The notes under the pieces are model-generated. The model was not told where the DNA came from, ran no database searches, and saw only the letters and a list, made by a program, of their open reading frames with translations. The translations under genes and the position numbers were made by a program. A DNA stretch of 64,000 nucleotides, taken from Parasphingopyxis algicola. Lineage in GTDB: Bacteria; Pseudomonadota; Alphaproteobacteria; Sphingomonadales; Sphingomonadaceae. The stretch spans positions 2,306,501 through 2,370,500 of the forward strand of contig NZ_CP051131.1 in NCBI RefSeq assembly GCF_013378075.1, written 5' to 3'. Below are positions 17,823 through 27,960 of the stretch, piece by piece; position 1 is the first letter of the stretch, and each line of letters begins with the position of its first letter.

Positions 17823-20572
17823 GCCGCTTCCTTCTCATCTTCGCGCGGCGAGGCCGCGGCCTTGAGCAGGCGCTTCTGCAGCGCCTTGAGCCGCGACGGA
17901 TTGACGATCTTCTCGCCGAACAGATCCGTCACGTAGAAGGTATCGACAGCCCGCTCACCATAGGTGGCAATATGCGCCGAACGGATCGTCGCCTTGGACT
18001 GGAACAACGCATGCGTCAGGCTGTTGAGCAGCGCGGGCCGGTCGAGCGCATTGACCTCGATCACCGTATAGCGGTTCGATGCCTTGTTATCGATCAGCAC
18101 CAGCGGCTCGATATGGAAGGCTTCGGCCCGTGCGCGGGGTAGCGGCCGTGCTTCGAGGCGCTCCTTCAGCTTGTGCTTGTTGGCAAGCGCGTCGCGGATC
18201 GCGGTTTGAAGGCGTTGTAGCTGGCCGGGATCGTCGAACGTCCCGCCGAGGGGGTCCTGAACCAGGATGTTGTCCAGCGCCATACCGTCCCGCGTCGTGT
18301 AGATCCGCGCATCGATCACGTTCGCGCCGGCCATGTCGACCGCCCCGGCCAGCCGGTAGAACAATCCCGGATGGTCGGCCGTGTAGACGGTCACAATCGT
18401 CGCGCCGCGCTCCGGGTCCGGCTCCGTGGCTATGGACAGTTTTTCGCTGCCTTCTTCCGCCTCGGCCATCTGCCGCGCATTGGCAGCGGCGGTCTCCTCA
18501 TTCTCGGCGATCCAATAGGCGCGGGGCATTCGCTTGACGAGCCGCCTCATATCCGCATCCGGCCAGCCGAGCGTCTCGGCCAGCGCCTGCTGAGCGGCGT
18601 CGATCCGCGAATCGCGGCCCTGATGCTTGTGACCCAGCCGGAGGGTTTCCTCGGCCGCTTCGAACAGATCGGTCAGAAGCTGGCGTTTCCAGTCGTTCCA
18701 GACGCCCGGCCCGACAGCGCGAATATCGACGACGGTGAGCACAAGCAGCAGTTTCAGCCGTTCGGGGCTCTTCACCGCGAGCACGAAATCCTCGATCGTC
18801 TTCGGGTCGGAGAGGTCGCGCTTGAACGCCGTCGCCGACATCAGCAGATGCCAGCGCACGAGCCATGCCACGGTCTGCGTTTCGCCGGCGTCCAGTCCGA
18901 GACGCGGACATAGTTCGTCCGCCACCTCCGCGCCGAGGATCGAATGATCGCCGCCCCTGCCCTTGGCAATGTCGTGCAGCAGCACCGCGATATAGAGAAC
19001 CCGTCGCGATACGAGCTTCTGCATGACATCATGGGACAGCGGATGGTCGTCCTTGAGCAGCCCGCTTTCGATCTTGGAGAGGAGTCCGATTGCCCGGATC
19101 GTATGCTCGTCGACGGTGTAATGATGATACATGTCGAACTGCATCTGGGCGACGACGCGGCCGAAATCGGGAACGAAGCGGCCGAAGACCCCCGCCTCGT
19201 TCATCCAGCGCAACACCGTTTCGGGATCGCGCGGGCTCGTGAGCACGTCGAGGAACAGCGCGTTAGCGCGGGGATCGTCCCGGATCGTCGCGACCATCTT
19301 CTCGTCGCGGCCGGCCTGGCGCATCGCGACCGGATGGATTTCAAGGCCGTGCTTGTCGGCCAGAGCGAACATTTCGATCAGCCGGACCGGGTCTTCCCCG
19401 AAAAAATCGTCGGCGGGAATCGAAAGCCGTCCTCGATCCAGCGTGAAGCCGTTGAGCTTGCGCGGCTTGCGGCGCAGTGTCGGCATCACGAACCGCCGCC
19501 CGCGCGGTCCGTATTGCTCGTCCAAGTGCGCGAGGAAGACGCCGGTCAGGTCGCCTACCTGTTTCGCGATCAGGAAATAATGCTGCATAAACCGCTCGAC
19601 AGCCGATTTCCCGGTGCGTTCGGCATAGTGCATCCGCTTGGCGATCTCGGGCTGGACATCGAAGGTCAACCGCTCTTCCGGACGGCCCGAAATCAGATGG
19701 AGGTGGCAGCGCACCGCGAGCAGGAAGTCGCGCGCCTTGCGAAACTGCTTGAGTTCCTCGGCCGTAAGCAGGCCGTGTTCGACCAGTTCACCCAGATCGC
19801 GGACCTTGTGCACATAGCGGCCGATCCAGAACAATGTGTGGAGATCGCGCAGCCCGCCCTTGCCGTCCTTCACATTGGGTTCGACCACATAGCGGCTGTC
19901 GCCCATCCGTTCGTGCCGCGCATCGCGCTCTTCCAGCTTTCCGGCGGTGAAGACCTGCGCCGTGCCCTCGACGACCTCGGCGTAGAAGCGCTGCGTCGCC
20001 TCGTCATACAGGTGTTCGTCGCCCCACAGGTATCGCGCTTCGAGCAGCGCCGTGCGGATTGTCAGATCGCTCTTCGCCATGCGGACCATATCGTCGAGCG
20101 AGCGACTCGAATGGCCGACCTTCAGCCCCAAATCCCAGAGCGTGTAGAGGATCGATTCGATCACCTGCTCGCACCAGGGCGATTGCTTGTAGGGCGTCAG
20201 GAATCCGATATCGAGATCGGAAAAGGGCGCCAGTTCGCTGCGTCCGTAGCCGCCGACCGCAATGAGGGTCAGCCGTTCGGCATCCGACGGATTGCTGTTC
20301 GAATAGAGGCGCTGAACGGTGAAGTCGTAGATGAGCCGGAGCAGCTGATCATACAGAAAGGAATAGCTCCGGGTTATGATCGAACCGCGTGACGGCTTCT
20401 CGGCAAGGCGATCCGCGATTTCCGCACATCCCTGCTCCATCGTCTTGCGCAGTTCCTCGACGGCTGCAGCGCGCAACGCGGCAGTACCCTCGGCCTCGAT
20501 TCCATGCAGCGTCGCGGCGACTTCGCGCCGGTCGATAATCGCGCGCCGATTGGGGATGGAAGTGCTGGGCAT
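17819..20572 (-). CDS. glnD: Bifunctional uridylyltransferase / uridylyl-removing enzyme (PII)
   Basis: 917-residue nitrogen sensor that adds UMP to PII proteins when glutamine is low and removes it when glutamine is high. The nucleotidyltransferase motif GGYGRSELAPFSDLD is at about 107-121, with a GlnD-type helical linker after it. The HD hydrolase domain carries LLHDIAKGRGGDHS near 530. Two C-terminal ACT domains start near 725 (VTVYTADHPGLFYRLAG) and 835 (YTVIEVNALDRPALLNSL) and bind glutamine. Length and order are canonical. It lies 9 bp downstream of mutS on the same strand, so both may be read together. Confidence 0.97.
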   Translation of the reverse strand: MPSTSIPNRRAIIDRREVAATLHGIEAEGTAALRAAAVEELRKTMEQGCAEIADRLAEKPSRGSIITRSYSFLYDQLLRLIYDFTVQRLYSNSNPSDAERLTLIAVGGYGRSELAPFSDLDIGFLTPYKQSPWCEQVIESILYTLWDLGLKVGHSSRSLDDMVRMAKSDLTIRTALLEARYLWGDEHLYDEATQRFYAEVVEGTAQVFTAGKLEERDARHERMGDSRYVVEPNVKDGKGGLRDLHTLFWIGRYVHKVRDLGELVEHGLLTAEELKQFRKARDFLLAVRCHLHLISGRPEERLTFDVQPEIAKRMHYAERTGKSAVERFMQHYFLIAKQVGDLTGVFLAHLDEQYGPRGRRFVMPTLRRKPRKLNGFTLDRGRLSIPADDFFGEDPVRLIEMFALADKHGLEIHPVAMRQAGRDEKMVATIRDDPRANALFLDVLTSPRDPETVLRWMNEAGVFGRFVPDFGRVVAQMQFDMYHHYTVDEHTIRAIGLLSKIESGLLKDDHPLSHDVMQKLVSRRVLYIAVLLHDIAKGRGGDHSILGAEVADELCPRLGLDAGETQTVAWLVRWHLLMSATAFKRDLSDPKTIEDFVLAVKSPERLKLLLVLTVVDIRAVGPGVWNDWKRQLLTDLFEAAEETLRLGHKHQGRDSRIDAAQQALAETLGWPDADMRRLVKRMPRAYWIAENEETAAANARQMAEAEEGSEKLSIATEPDPERGATIVTVYTADHPGLFYRLAGAVDMAGANVIDARIYTTRDGMALDNILVQDPLGGTFDDPGQLQRLQTAIRDALANKHKLKERLEARPLPRARAEAFHIEPLVLIDNKASNRYTVIEVNALDRPALLNSLTHALFQSKATIRSAHIATYGERAVDTFYVTDLFGEKIVNPSRLKALQKRLLKAAASPREDEKEAA

Positions 20573-20581
20573 GACCGCAAT

Positions 20582-23221
20582 CTAGGCGTCGTCGCCCTCG
20601 TCCGCCAGCCGTTTGAGGCGGTAGACGAAGTCCAGCGCCTCGCGCGGGCTCAGATCGTCGGCATGGACCGCCTCCAGCGTCTCGCGCAGCGGATCGGCGC
20701 GGTTCTCCTCCTGCGCGACATCGGCGGAAAACAGCGGCAGATCGTCGAGCCCGGCCGCCAGCCCGCCGGTCGAGGCGCGCCCGGCCTCGAGCTTGGCGAG
20801 CACCGACTTGGCCCGCGCGACGGTGTCCTTGGGCAAACCGGCCAGCTTGGCGACGGCAAGGCCGTAGCTGCGATCGGCCGGCCCGTCGGCCAGTTCGTGG
20901 AGCAGCACCAGATCGCCTTTCCATTCGCGGGCGCGAACATGGTGGAGGGACAGCGCGTCGAGCCGTTCGGCGAGCCGGGTCAGCTCGTGATAATGGGTGG
21001 CGAAGAGGCAGCGGCACCGGTTCACGTCGTGGACCGCCTCGACGACGGCCCAGGCAATGGCGAGCCCGTCATAGGTCGACGTCCCGCGCCCGACCTCGTC
21101 AAGTATCACAAGGCTGTTTTCTGTCGCTTGCGCGAGGATTGCGGCGGTCTCTACCATCTCGACCATGAAGGTCGAACGGCCGCGCGCGAGATTGTCCGAC
21201 GCGCCGACACGCGAAAAGAGCTTGTCGACGATGCCGAGTTCGGCCGAAGCGGCCGGTACGTAGCTGCCCGCCTGGGCGAGTACCGCGATCAGCGCATTCT
21301 GGCGCAGAAAGGTCGATTTGCCGCCCATATTGGGGCCGGTAACGAGCCAGAGCCGCTCGTCCGGAGAAAGCCTGCAGTCATTCGCGACGAAGCGTTCGCC
21401 CTGTTGCTCGACCGCCCGCTCGACGACCGGGTGGCGGCCGCCCTCGACCTGGAAACAGGGATGGCCAGCGAGCCTGGGACGGGTCCAGCCGCACAGCGCC
21501 GCCTGTTCAGCGAGGGCGGCTGCGACGTCGAGCCGGGCCAGCGCATCGGCGGTCGCGGCGATGCGATCCTTGTCCGCAAGGGTCGTCGCGATCAGCTCCT
21601 CGAGATGCGCGGCCTCCGCGGCCAGAGCATGGGCACCCGCCTGCATGACACGCTGCGCTTCCTCGTGCAGATCCGGAGCGTTGAAACGCACGACCCCGGC
21701 CAGCGTCTGGCGGTGGGTGAAACCGGACTCCTCGCCCATCAGCGCGTCGGCATGCCGCGAGGGCACCTCGATATGATAACCGAGCACGTTGTTGTGCTTC
21801 ACCTTGAGGCTCGCAATCCCCGTCGTCTCGCGATAGCGCGCCTCGAGCCCGGCGATCGCCTTGCGGCCCGCCCCGGCCGTTTCCCGGAGGTCATCGAGCG
21901 CTGCGTCATAGCCTTCGGCGATATAGCCGCCCTTGGCGATATCGATCGGCGGCGATGGTACAAGTGCGCGGGAGAGATGATCGGTGAGCGCCCCGTGCCC
22001 GGTCAGCGCCGGCAGTAATTCGGCCAGCAGTTTCGGCGGCTCCTCTATCTGGGACAAATCCATATGGAGCTCACGCGCCGCACCGAGTCCGTCCCGCAAC
22101 AATCCCAGATCGCGCGGCGTGCCGCGCGCAGCGACCAGCCGCCCCAGCGCCCGACCGATATCGGGCAGCGCCTTCAGGGCAGCGCGCAGGCTTTCGCGCC
22201 GGCCTGCATCGGCTTCCAACAGCCGGACGAGATCGAGCCGCGCCTCGATCGCGGCAACCGATGTCAGCGGCGCGGAGATATCGGCGGCGAGGAGCCGCGC
22301 ACCGGCCCCGGTCACGCTCTGATCGATGCAGCCGAGCAGGCTGCCGCTGCGGCCGCCGCCGACAGCCTGCGTCAGCTCGAGGCTTTCGCGCGTCGCGGCA
22401 TCGATCAGCATATGATCGCCGGTCCGGTGACGGCGCGGCGGCTGGAGGAAGGGCAAATCGCCCTGCCCGGCGGTCTCGAGATAGGCGAGCAACCCGCCTG
22501 CCGCCGCCAGCTCGGCCCGGTCGAAATCGCCGAATCCGTCGAGCGTCGCCACACCGAACAAGGCCTTCAACCGCTTCTCCGCCCCGATGCTGCCGAAATC
22601 GGTTTTCGGACAGATCTGCGCATGCTCCGGCACGTTTGCGAACCCCTCCGGCACGATCAGTTCGGCGGCGGACAGCCGGGCCAGCTCAGCGTCGAGCATA
22701 TCGGGTTCGGCGGTAGCCAGCGTGAAGCGCCCGGTCGAGATATCCGCCGCGGCAATCCCCAGCTTTCCCACCGTCTCCGCGACAGCGACCAGCCAGTTCT
22801 CCGATTTGGCATCGAGCAGCGTTTCCTCGGTCAGGGTCCCGGCCGTGACCACCCGGATAATCGCCCGCCCGACCAGCGCCTTCGAACCGGCCCGCTTCTT
22901 CGCCTGTTCGGGAGTCTCCGTCTGGTCGGCGATCGCGACGCGATGACCCGCCTTGATCAGCCGCGCGAGATACGCCTCATGGCTGTGCGCGGGCACGCCG
23001 CACATCGGGATCGGTTCGCCATCATGTTCGCCGCGCGCCGTCAATGCGATATCGAGGGTGGCGGCGGCAGCCTTGGCGTCTTCGAAAAACAGCTCGAAGA
23101 AATCGCCCATGCGGTAGAAGAGCAGACAATCGGGTACGCTCTCCTTGAGCGCCAGATATTGCGCCATCATCGGCGTCGGCCCCGCCTTGGCGGCGCGTTT
23201 CTTTTTCACCTGTGTCGCCAT
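20582..23221 (-). CDS. mutS: DNA mismatch repair protein MutS
   Basis: 879-residue mismatch-recognition ATPase. The mismatch-contacting Phe-x-Glu (GDFFELF, Phe41 to Glu43) is near the N-terminus, after a basic leader of about 16 residues. The connector, lever and clamp regions follow, and the ABC-type ATPase has Walker A GPNMGGKS at about 627-634, Walker B LVILDEVGRGTSTYDG, and the switch histidine in FATHYHEL. The C-terminal helix-turn-helix dimerisation region (residues 780-875) is present. ATG 23221 is used. It is divergent from maeB and upstream of glnD. Confidence 0.97.
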   Translation of the reverse strand: MATQVKKKRAAKAGPTPMMAQYLALKESVPDCLLFYRMGDFFELFFEDAKAAAATLDIALTARGEHDGEPIPMCGVPAHSHEAYLARLIKAGHRVAIADQTETPEQAKKRAGSKALVGRAIIRVVTAGTLTEETLLDAKSENWLVAVAETVGKLGIAAADISTGRFTLATAEPDMLDAELARLSAAELIVPEGFANVPEHAQICPKTDFGSIGAEKRLKALFGVATLDGFGDFDRAELAAAGGLLAYLETAGQGDLPFLQPPRRHRTGDHMLIDAATRESLELTQAVGGGRSGSLLGCIDQSVTGAGARLLAADISAPLTSVAAIEARLDLVRLLEADAGRRESLRAALKALPDIGRALGRLVAARGTPRDLGLLRDGLGAARELHMDLSQIEEPPKLLAELLPALTGHGALTDHLSRALVPSPPIDIAKGGYIAEGYDAALDDLRETAGAGRKAIAGLEARYRETTGIASLKVKHNNVLGYHIEVPSRHADALMGEESGFTHRQTLAGVVRFNAPDLHEEAQRVMQAGAHALAAEAAHLEELIATTLADKDRIAATADALARLDVAAALAEQAALCGWTRPRLAGHPCFQVEGGRHPVVERAVEQQGERFVANDCRLSPDERLWLVTGPNMGGKSTFLRQNALIAVLAQAGSYVPAASAELGIVDKLFSRVGASDNLARGRSTFMVEMVETAAILAQATENSLVILDEVGRGTSTYDGLAIAWAVVEAVHDVNRCRCLFATHYHELTRLAERLDALSLHHVRAREWKGDLVLLHELADGPADRSYGLAVAKLAGLPKDTVARAKSVLAKLEAGRASTGGLAAGLDDLPLFSADVAQEENRADPLRETLEAVHADDLSPREALDFVYRLKRLADEGDDA

Positions 23222-23293
23222 GTCGAATCCCGGGATAGCGACTTGCCGCCGCCGCCGCCATGCCCCAAAAGGCGATTGGGCGGGAGGGCCCGG

Positions 23294-23314
23294 TTATCCA
23301 CGAAATCATCCACA
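23294..23314 (+). promoter_or_regulatory. Two DnaA-box-like sequences between mutS and maeB
   Basis: TTATCCACG (23294-23302) and TCATCCACA (23306-23314) each differ by one base from the DnaA consensus TTATCCACA and lie in the same orientation 3 bp apart. They sit immediately before the maeB ribosome site. Chance occurrence is possible. Confidence 0.3.
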
Positions 23315-23324
23315 GGAGAAGATG

Positions 23325-25586
23325 ATGAGCGATCGCAGCAATGTCGAGTTTTCGGAGCGCGAGGCGCTGCTGTTTCACTCGCATGAGCGGCCGGGCAAGA
23401 TCGAGATCGTCGCCACCAAGCCGATGGCGACGCAGCGCGACCTGAGCCTCGCCTACTCGCCGGGCGTCGCGGTTCCCGTGAAGGCGATCGCGGACGATCC
23501 GGCGACCGCCTATGACTATACGGCCAAGGGCAATCTCGTCGCTGTGATATCCAACGGCACGGCCATTCTTGGCCTCGGCAATCTCGGTGCGCTGGCATCG
23601 AAGCCGGTGATGGAAGGCAAGGCGGTGCTGTTCAAGCGCTTCGCCGATGTCGATTCGATCGATATCGAACTCGACACCGAGGATGCCGACAGGTTCATCA
23701 GTGCGGTCGAGATCATGGAACCGAGCTTCGGCGGCATCAATCTGGAAGATATCGGTGCGCCGGCCTGCTTCATCATCGAACAGACATTGCGCGAGCGGAT
23801 GAACATCCCCGTCTTCCATGACGACCAGCACGGCACCGCGATCATCGCGGCCGCCGGTGTCATCAACGCGCTGCACCTGACGGGCCGCGACATCACCGAT
23901 GTCGACATGGTGGTTTCGGGTGCCGGGGCGGCGGCGATCGCGTGCACCGAACTGATCAAGGCGATGGGTGCGCCCAGCGACCGCGTCCTGATGTGCGACT
24001 CCAAGGGCGTCATCTATCAGGGCCGCGAGGAGGCGATGGATCAGTGGAAGTCGGCCCATGCCGCGCCCACCGACAAACGGACATTGCGCGAGGCGATGGA
24101 AGGCGCCGACATCTTCCTCGGCCTCTCGGTCGCGGGCGTCGTCGATCAGGACATGGTGAAATCGATGGGCGAAAAGCCGATCATCTTCGCCATGGCCAAC
24201 CCCGATCCCGAGATACTGCCGGAAGACGCCAAGGCCGTGCGCCCCGATGCGATCATCGCGACAGGCCGGTCGGACTATCCGAACCAGGTCAACAATGTGC
24301 TCGGTTTCCCGTTCATCTTTCGCGGCGCGCTCGATGTGCGGGCGACGACGATCAATGACGAGATGAAGATCGCGGCGGCGAAGTCGCTGGCCGAACTGGC
24401 GCGCCAGCAGGTGCCCGAGGAAGTCGCGGCGGCCTATGGTACGTCGCACAGTTTCGGGCCGGATTACATTATCCCGGCCCCCTTCGACCCGCGGCTGATG
24501 GAGATCGTACCGGCGGCTGTGGCCCAGGCGGCAATGGATTCAGGCGTCGCGCGCCAGCCGATCCTCGACATGGAGAATTACCGGCACACGCTGAAATCGC
24601 GCCTCAACCCGACCAATTCGGTGCTGACGCTCGCTTATGAGCAGGCGCGAGCCCAACCGCGCCGCGTGCTGTTCGCCGAAGGCGAGGAAGAGGTGGTGCT
24701 GCGCGCAGCGATCCAGTTCCGAGACGGCGGCTACGGCATTCCCGTGCTGGTCGGGCGCGACGACGTGCCGGACCGGCTCCGCGACCTTGGCGTCGACGAG
24801 CCGGAGAGCTTCGAATATCACAATAGCCGCAACTCGCCGCTCGTCACGCAAATGGTCGATTTTCTCTACGACCGGCTGCAGCGGCGCGGATTCCTCCGCC
24901 GCGATTGCGAGCGGATGGTCAATAACGACCGCAACATCTTCGGCGCGCTGCTGCTCGCGCTCGGCGAAGCCGATGTGATGATCACCGGCGTGACGCGGCA
25001 GTTCAGCCAGTCACTGAGCCAAGTGATGAAAGTCATCGATCCGATCGAGGGGCGCCGGCCTTTCGGTATCCATATGCTGGTCGGCCGGAACCACAATGTC
25101 TTCATGGCGGACACGACGATCAACGAACGTCCGTCACCCGAGCTGCTCGCCGATATCGCCGAGCAGACGGCCGCTGTGGCCCGGCGCATGGGACATGAAC
25201 CGCGCGTCGCCTTTCTCTCCTATTCGACCTTCGGCAATCCGCCAGGCAACTGGCTCGAGAATATCCGCGAGGCGGTCGCGCTGCTCGACGAGCGCGGGGT
25301 AAGCTTCGAATATGAAGGCGAGATGGCGCCCGATGTCGCGCTCAACCCGCAGCTGATGAAAAGCTATCCGTTCAGCCGCCTGTCGGAACCCGCCAACGTG
25401 CTCGTGATGCCGGGCCTGCAATCGGCAAACCTCTCGGCGAAACTGCTCCGTGAGCTGGGCGGGGATTCGGTGGTCGGGCCGATGCTCGTCGGCATGGCCC
25501 GCCCGGTGCAGATCGCGACCATGTCGGCGACCGCGAGCGAGTTGGTAACGCTGGCGGTACTCGCAGCCGGCGGTATCGCGCGCTAG
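23325..25586 (+). CDS. maeB: NADP-dependent malic enzyme with phosphotransacetylase-like domain
   Basis: 753-residue enzyme that decarboxylates malate to pyruvate. Malic domain about 1-165 with YSPGVAVPV; NAD(P)-binding domain about 170-430 with VVSGAGAAAIACTELI and FAMANPDPE. The C-terminal part (about 440-750) is phosphotransacetylase-like, as in other MaeB proteins, and acts as a regulatory acetyl-CoA-responsive module rather than a catalyst in characterised members. AGGAG ends 3 nt before the ATG at 23322 and 6 nt before the one at 23325, so the second is preferred. The frame is open further upstream into the mutS start region, which is rejected. Confidence 0.95.
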   Translation: MSDRSNVEFSEREALLFHSHERPGKIEIVATKPMATQRDLSLAYSPGVAVPVKAIADDPATAYDYTAKGNLVAVISNGTAILGLGNLGALASKPVMEGKAVLFKRFADVDSIDIELDTEDADRFISAVEIMEPSFGGINLEDIGAPACFIIEQTLRERMNIPVFHDDQHGTAIIAAAGVINALHLTGRDITDVDMVVSGAGAAAIACTELIKAMGAPSDRVLMCDSKGVIYQGREEAMDQWKSAHAAPTDKRTLREAMEGADIFLGLSVAGVVDQDMVKSMGEKPIIFAMANPDPEILPEDAKAVRPDAIIATGRSDYPNQVNNVLGFPFIFRGALDVRATTINDEMKIAAAKSLAELARQQVPEEVAAAYGTSHSFGPDYIIPAPFDPRLMEIVPAAVAQAAMDSGVARQPILDMENYRHTLKSRLNPTNSVLTLAYEQARAQPRRVLFAEGEEEVVLRAAIQFRDGGYGIPVLVGRDDVPDRLRDLGVDEPESFEYHNSRNSPLVTQMVDFLYDRLQRRGFLRRDCERMVNNDRNIFGALLLALGEADVMITGVTRQFSQSLSQVMKVIDPIEGRRPFGIHMLVGRNHNVFMADTTINERPSPELLADIAEQTAAVARRMGHEPRVAFLSYSTFGNPPGNWLENIREAVALLDERGVSFEYEGEMAPDVALNPQLMKSYPFSRLSEPANVLVMPGLQSANLSAKLLRELGGDSVVGPMLVGMARPVQIATMSATASELVTLAVLAAGGIAR

Positions 25587-25634
25587 TTTTCCGAAACCAT
25601 CCGGGCCGAACGGCCGGAAGAATAGATCCGCCGG

Positions 25635-26138
25635 CTATCCGCCAGGATTGTCGGCCGTGCCGCCGCTCTGGCTGACGCTGCCGACGCGGCCGATATTGCC
25701 GAACAGTTCGTCGAAAAAGCCGCGACTGCGGCCGAGGGTCGGTGTTTCGTCGCCCGAGGGGCTGATCGAGGCGACCTGTTCCATCCCGATCCGGTCGACG
25801 GTCGCGACATTGCCGTCGCCGCCAAATCGCACGGCGAGGACCGTCTGGTCCACGGGGCGCGGCCGGGCGAACGCCAGCTGGCGCGTGTCGCGCGAAACAT
25901 AATACCAAGTCGGCGTTTCGCCGGCCGTGGTGAACTGGCTGGTAAAGGTCGGACGCCCGAGCGTCGCCTGGACGGAGGCGCGATTGTCGACGCCCGGCTG
26001 GACGGATTCAATCAGGATCGGTTCGCCGAGATAGCCCTGATGCGTGCGAATTCGAGCGCATCCGCTCGTGAAGAGGCTCGTCGCGAGCAGCGCCGCGGTG
26101 CCTGCGACCAGCGGCATATGCCGCATTTTCCGGGCCAT
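25635..26138 (-). CDS. bamE: BamE/SmpA-OmlA family outer-membrane lipoprotein
   Basis: 167-residue lipoprotein of the outer-membrane beta-barrel assembly machine. The signal peptide ends in lipobox FTSGC with acyl Cys27. The BamE fold is recognisable from SVQPGVDNRASVQATLGRPTF and from TWYYVSRDTRQLAFARP. A Gly/Ser-rich, probably disordered tail follows residue 145. ATG 26138 is preceded by AGGAG; an upstream open frame of 48 codons lacks a signal peptide and is rejected. It converges on maeB and diverges from the chaperone gene. Confidence 0.88.
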   Translation of the reverse strand: MARKMRHMPLVAGTAALLATSLFTSGCARIRTHQGYLGEPILIESVQPGVDNRASVQATLGRPTFTSQFTTAGETPTWYYVSRDTRQLAFARPRPVDQTVLAVRFGGDGNVATVDRIGMEQVASISPSGDETPTLGRSRGFFDELFGNIGRVGSVSQSGGTADNPGG

Positions 26139-26256
26139 TTCAGTCTCCTTACGCGCAACGCCCGTACAGCCGGCATTGCAACTTGATCGATCGCGCTCAA
26201 TATGCGGAAGGCGACCCGGATAGCAAGGCCGCATCGAAGGAGCGATACCCGACGCC

Positions 26257-26784
26257 ATGTCCCTTTTAGACCGGCTCTTCAACCGTAACCGTCCGCGCGA
26301 GGCGATGATTCCGCTCTATCGGAGGATCGTGGAACATGGCCGCGATCCCCAATGGTACACCCAGGGCGGTGTGCCGGACACCAAGGACGGCCGGTTCGAC
26401 ATGATCGCGGCGATCCTTGCCCTGGTGCTGTTGCGGCTCGAAGGCGACGGCGAAGCCTATGCCGCCCAGAGCGCGTTGCTCGCCGAACTGTTCGTCGAAG
26501 ACATGGACGGCCAGCTGCGCGAACTCGGGATCGGCGATATCGTCGTCGGCAAGCATATCGGCAAGATGATGGGCGCGCTCGGCGGGAGGCTGGCCGCCTA
26601 TCGTTCGGGCTTCTCGCCGGACGGCGACACGCATGATGCGCTCGCCCGTAACCTGTATCGCGGGGAACCGCCCGGCGATTCCGAACTCGCCTACACCGCC
26701 AGCCGTCTCGATAGCTTCGGCACCGATCTCGCCGCCGAACCGGCCGAGGCGATCATCGCGGGCAAGTTGCCGGACCTCAGATGA
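26257..26784 (+). CDS. Ubiquinol-cytochrome c chaperone (CBP3-like)
   Basis: 175-residue cytoplasmic all-helical protein matching the ubiquinol-cyt-c chaperone family (yeast Cbp3 / UQCC1 homologues). These assist cytochrome b assembly into the bc1 complex. Recognisable parts are LYRRIVEHGRDPQWYTQGGVPDTKDGRFDM and the segment ELFVEDMDGQLRELGIGDIVVGKHIGKMMGALGGR. The C-terminal extension to residue 175 is acidic. It overlaps the next gene by 4 bp (ATGA), a pairing with DUF177 common in alphaproteobacteria. Confidence 0.88.
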   Translation: MSLLDRLFNRNRPREAMIPLYRRIVEHGRDPQWYTQGGVPDTKDGRFDMIAAILALVLLRLEGDGEAYAAQSALLAELFVEDMDGQLRELGIGDIVVGKHIGKMMGALGGRLAAYRSGFSPDGDTHDALARNLYRGEPPGDSELAYTASRLDSFGTDLAAEPAEAIIAGKLPDLR

Positions 26785-27320
26785 GCGTGAATCCCGAATT
26801 TTCACGCCGGATCGCGATCGACACGATCGGCGCGGGGGCGGCCACCCACGAAATCGAGGCCGATGCAAATGAACGGGCGGCGCTGGCCGAACGATTCGAT
26901 CTCCAGGCGCTTCCGACGCTTTCCGCCCGCGCCGAGATCCGCCGCGAAGGCGCGGACATTTTTGCTCGGGGCGAGGTGTATGCGGACGTAACGCAACGCT
27001 GCGTCGTCACGGGCGAACCGGTAACCGACCGGATCGAAGCGGATTTCGACCTGCGCTTCGTGCCCGAAGACCTGCCTGTCGGCGCGGAGGAAATCGAACT
27101 CAGCGCGGACGAATGCGAGACCATGATCTATACGGACGGCGCCATCGATCTCGGCGAGGCCGCGGCGCAGACCATGGCACTGGCCCTCGATCCCTTTCCG
27201 CGCAGCGCGAATGCCGAGGCGGCGCTGCGCGCGGCGGGGGTTATCAGCGAGGAAGAAGCGGGTCCGTTCGGCACGCTCAAGGCCCTTCGCGATCAGCTCT
27301 CGGAGAAACGCGGTGACTAG
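26781..27320 (+). CDS. DUF177 (YceD-like) protein
   Basis: 179-residue acidic cytoplasmic protein of the DUF177/YceD family, which is linked to 23S rRNA processing in some bacteria and plants. Core features are ARGEVYADVTQRCVVTGEPV and LRFVPED, then an acidic patch and the C-terminal DLGEAAAQTMALALDPFPR. One of the two family cysteines is visible (RCVVTGEP). Here rpmF and plsX, its frequent neighbours, are absent; instead it is translationally coupled to the bc1 chaperone. Confidence 0.85.
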   Translation: MSVNPEFSRRIAIDTIGAGAATHEIEADANERAALAERFDLQALPTLSARAEIRREGADIFARGEVYADVTQRCVVTGEPVTDRIEADFDLRFVPEDLPVGAEEIELSADECETMIYTDGAIDLGEAAAQTMALALDPFPRSANAEAALRAAGVISEEEAGPFGTLKALRDQLSEKRGD

Positions 27321-27336
27321 GCTTTGCGCCCAACCC

Positions 27337-27834
27337 CTAAAAGGGGACGTCGTCGTCGAGATCGTCGTCGAACGCGCCGCCGGCTGGTTTCGAACCTGAA
27401 GACTGGCCGCCGCCATATCCCCCGTCATTGTCCGAAGGCCCGTCATTCCAGCCGCCGGAACCGCCGCTGCCCCCGCCACCATCGCGGCCGTCGAGCATGG
27501 TCATACTGCCGTTGAAACCGTCGATCACGACCTCGGTCGAATAGCGGTCGTTGCCGGACTGGTCCTGCCATTTGCGGGTGCGCAGCTGGCCTTCGATATA
27601 GACCTTGCTGCCCTTGCGCAGATAGCGTTCGGCGACATTGGCGAGTCCTTCCGAAAAGATCGCAACGCTGTGCCATTCCGTACGCTCCCGGCGCTCGCCG
27701 GTCTGCTTGTCCTTCCAGCTCTCCGACGTCGCGATCCTCAGATTGCAGACCTTGCCGCCGTTGCTGAACGTCCGCGTCTCCGGGTCGCGCCCCAGATTGC
27801 CGATCAGGATTACCTTGTTGACGCTGCCCGCCAT
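27337..27834 (-). CDS. ssb: Single-stranded DNA-binding protein
   Basis: 165-residue SSB. The OB fold covers residues 1-110 ([54 protein letters not shown]). A glycine-rich linker follows, and the acidic tip [10 protein letters not shown] recruits replication and repair partners. ATG 27834 has GGGAG upstream. It lies 16 bp from the convergent DUF177 stop. Confidence 0.96.
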   Translation of the reverse strand: MAGSVNKVILIGNLGRDPETRTFSNGGKVCNLRIATSESWKDKQTGERRERTEWHSVAIFSEGLANVAERYLRKGSKVYIEGQLRTRKWQDQSGNDRYSTEVVIDGFNGSMTMLDGRDGGGGSGGSGGWNDGPSDNDGGYGGGQSSGSKPAGGAFDDDLDDDVPF

Positions 27835-27960
27835 GTCTTGTCTCCCAGAATTCCGTATCGCCGAATCTCTGCGGCGTCTCTTCGCCCCCGGCTTAGAAAA
27901 CGGGCCGGGTTTCGACAAGCGCAGGCCGAATGCGATGTGGGTAGTATTAGCCGAAGCGCG

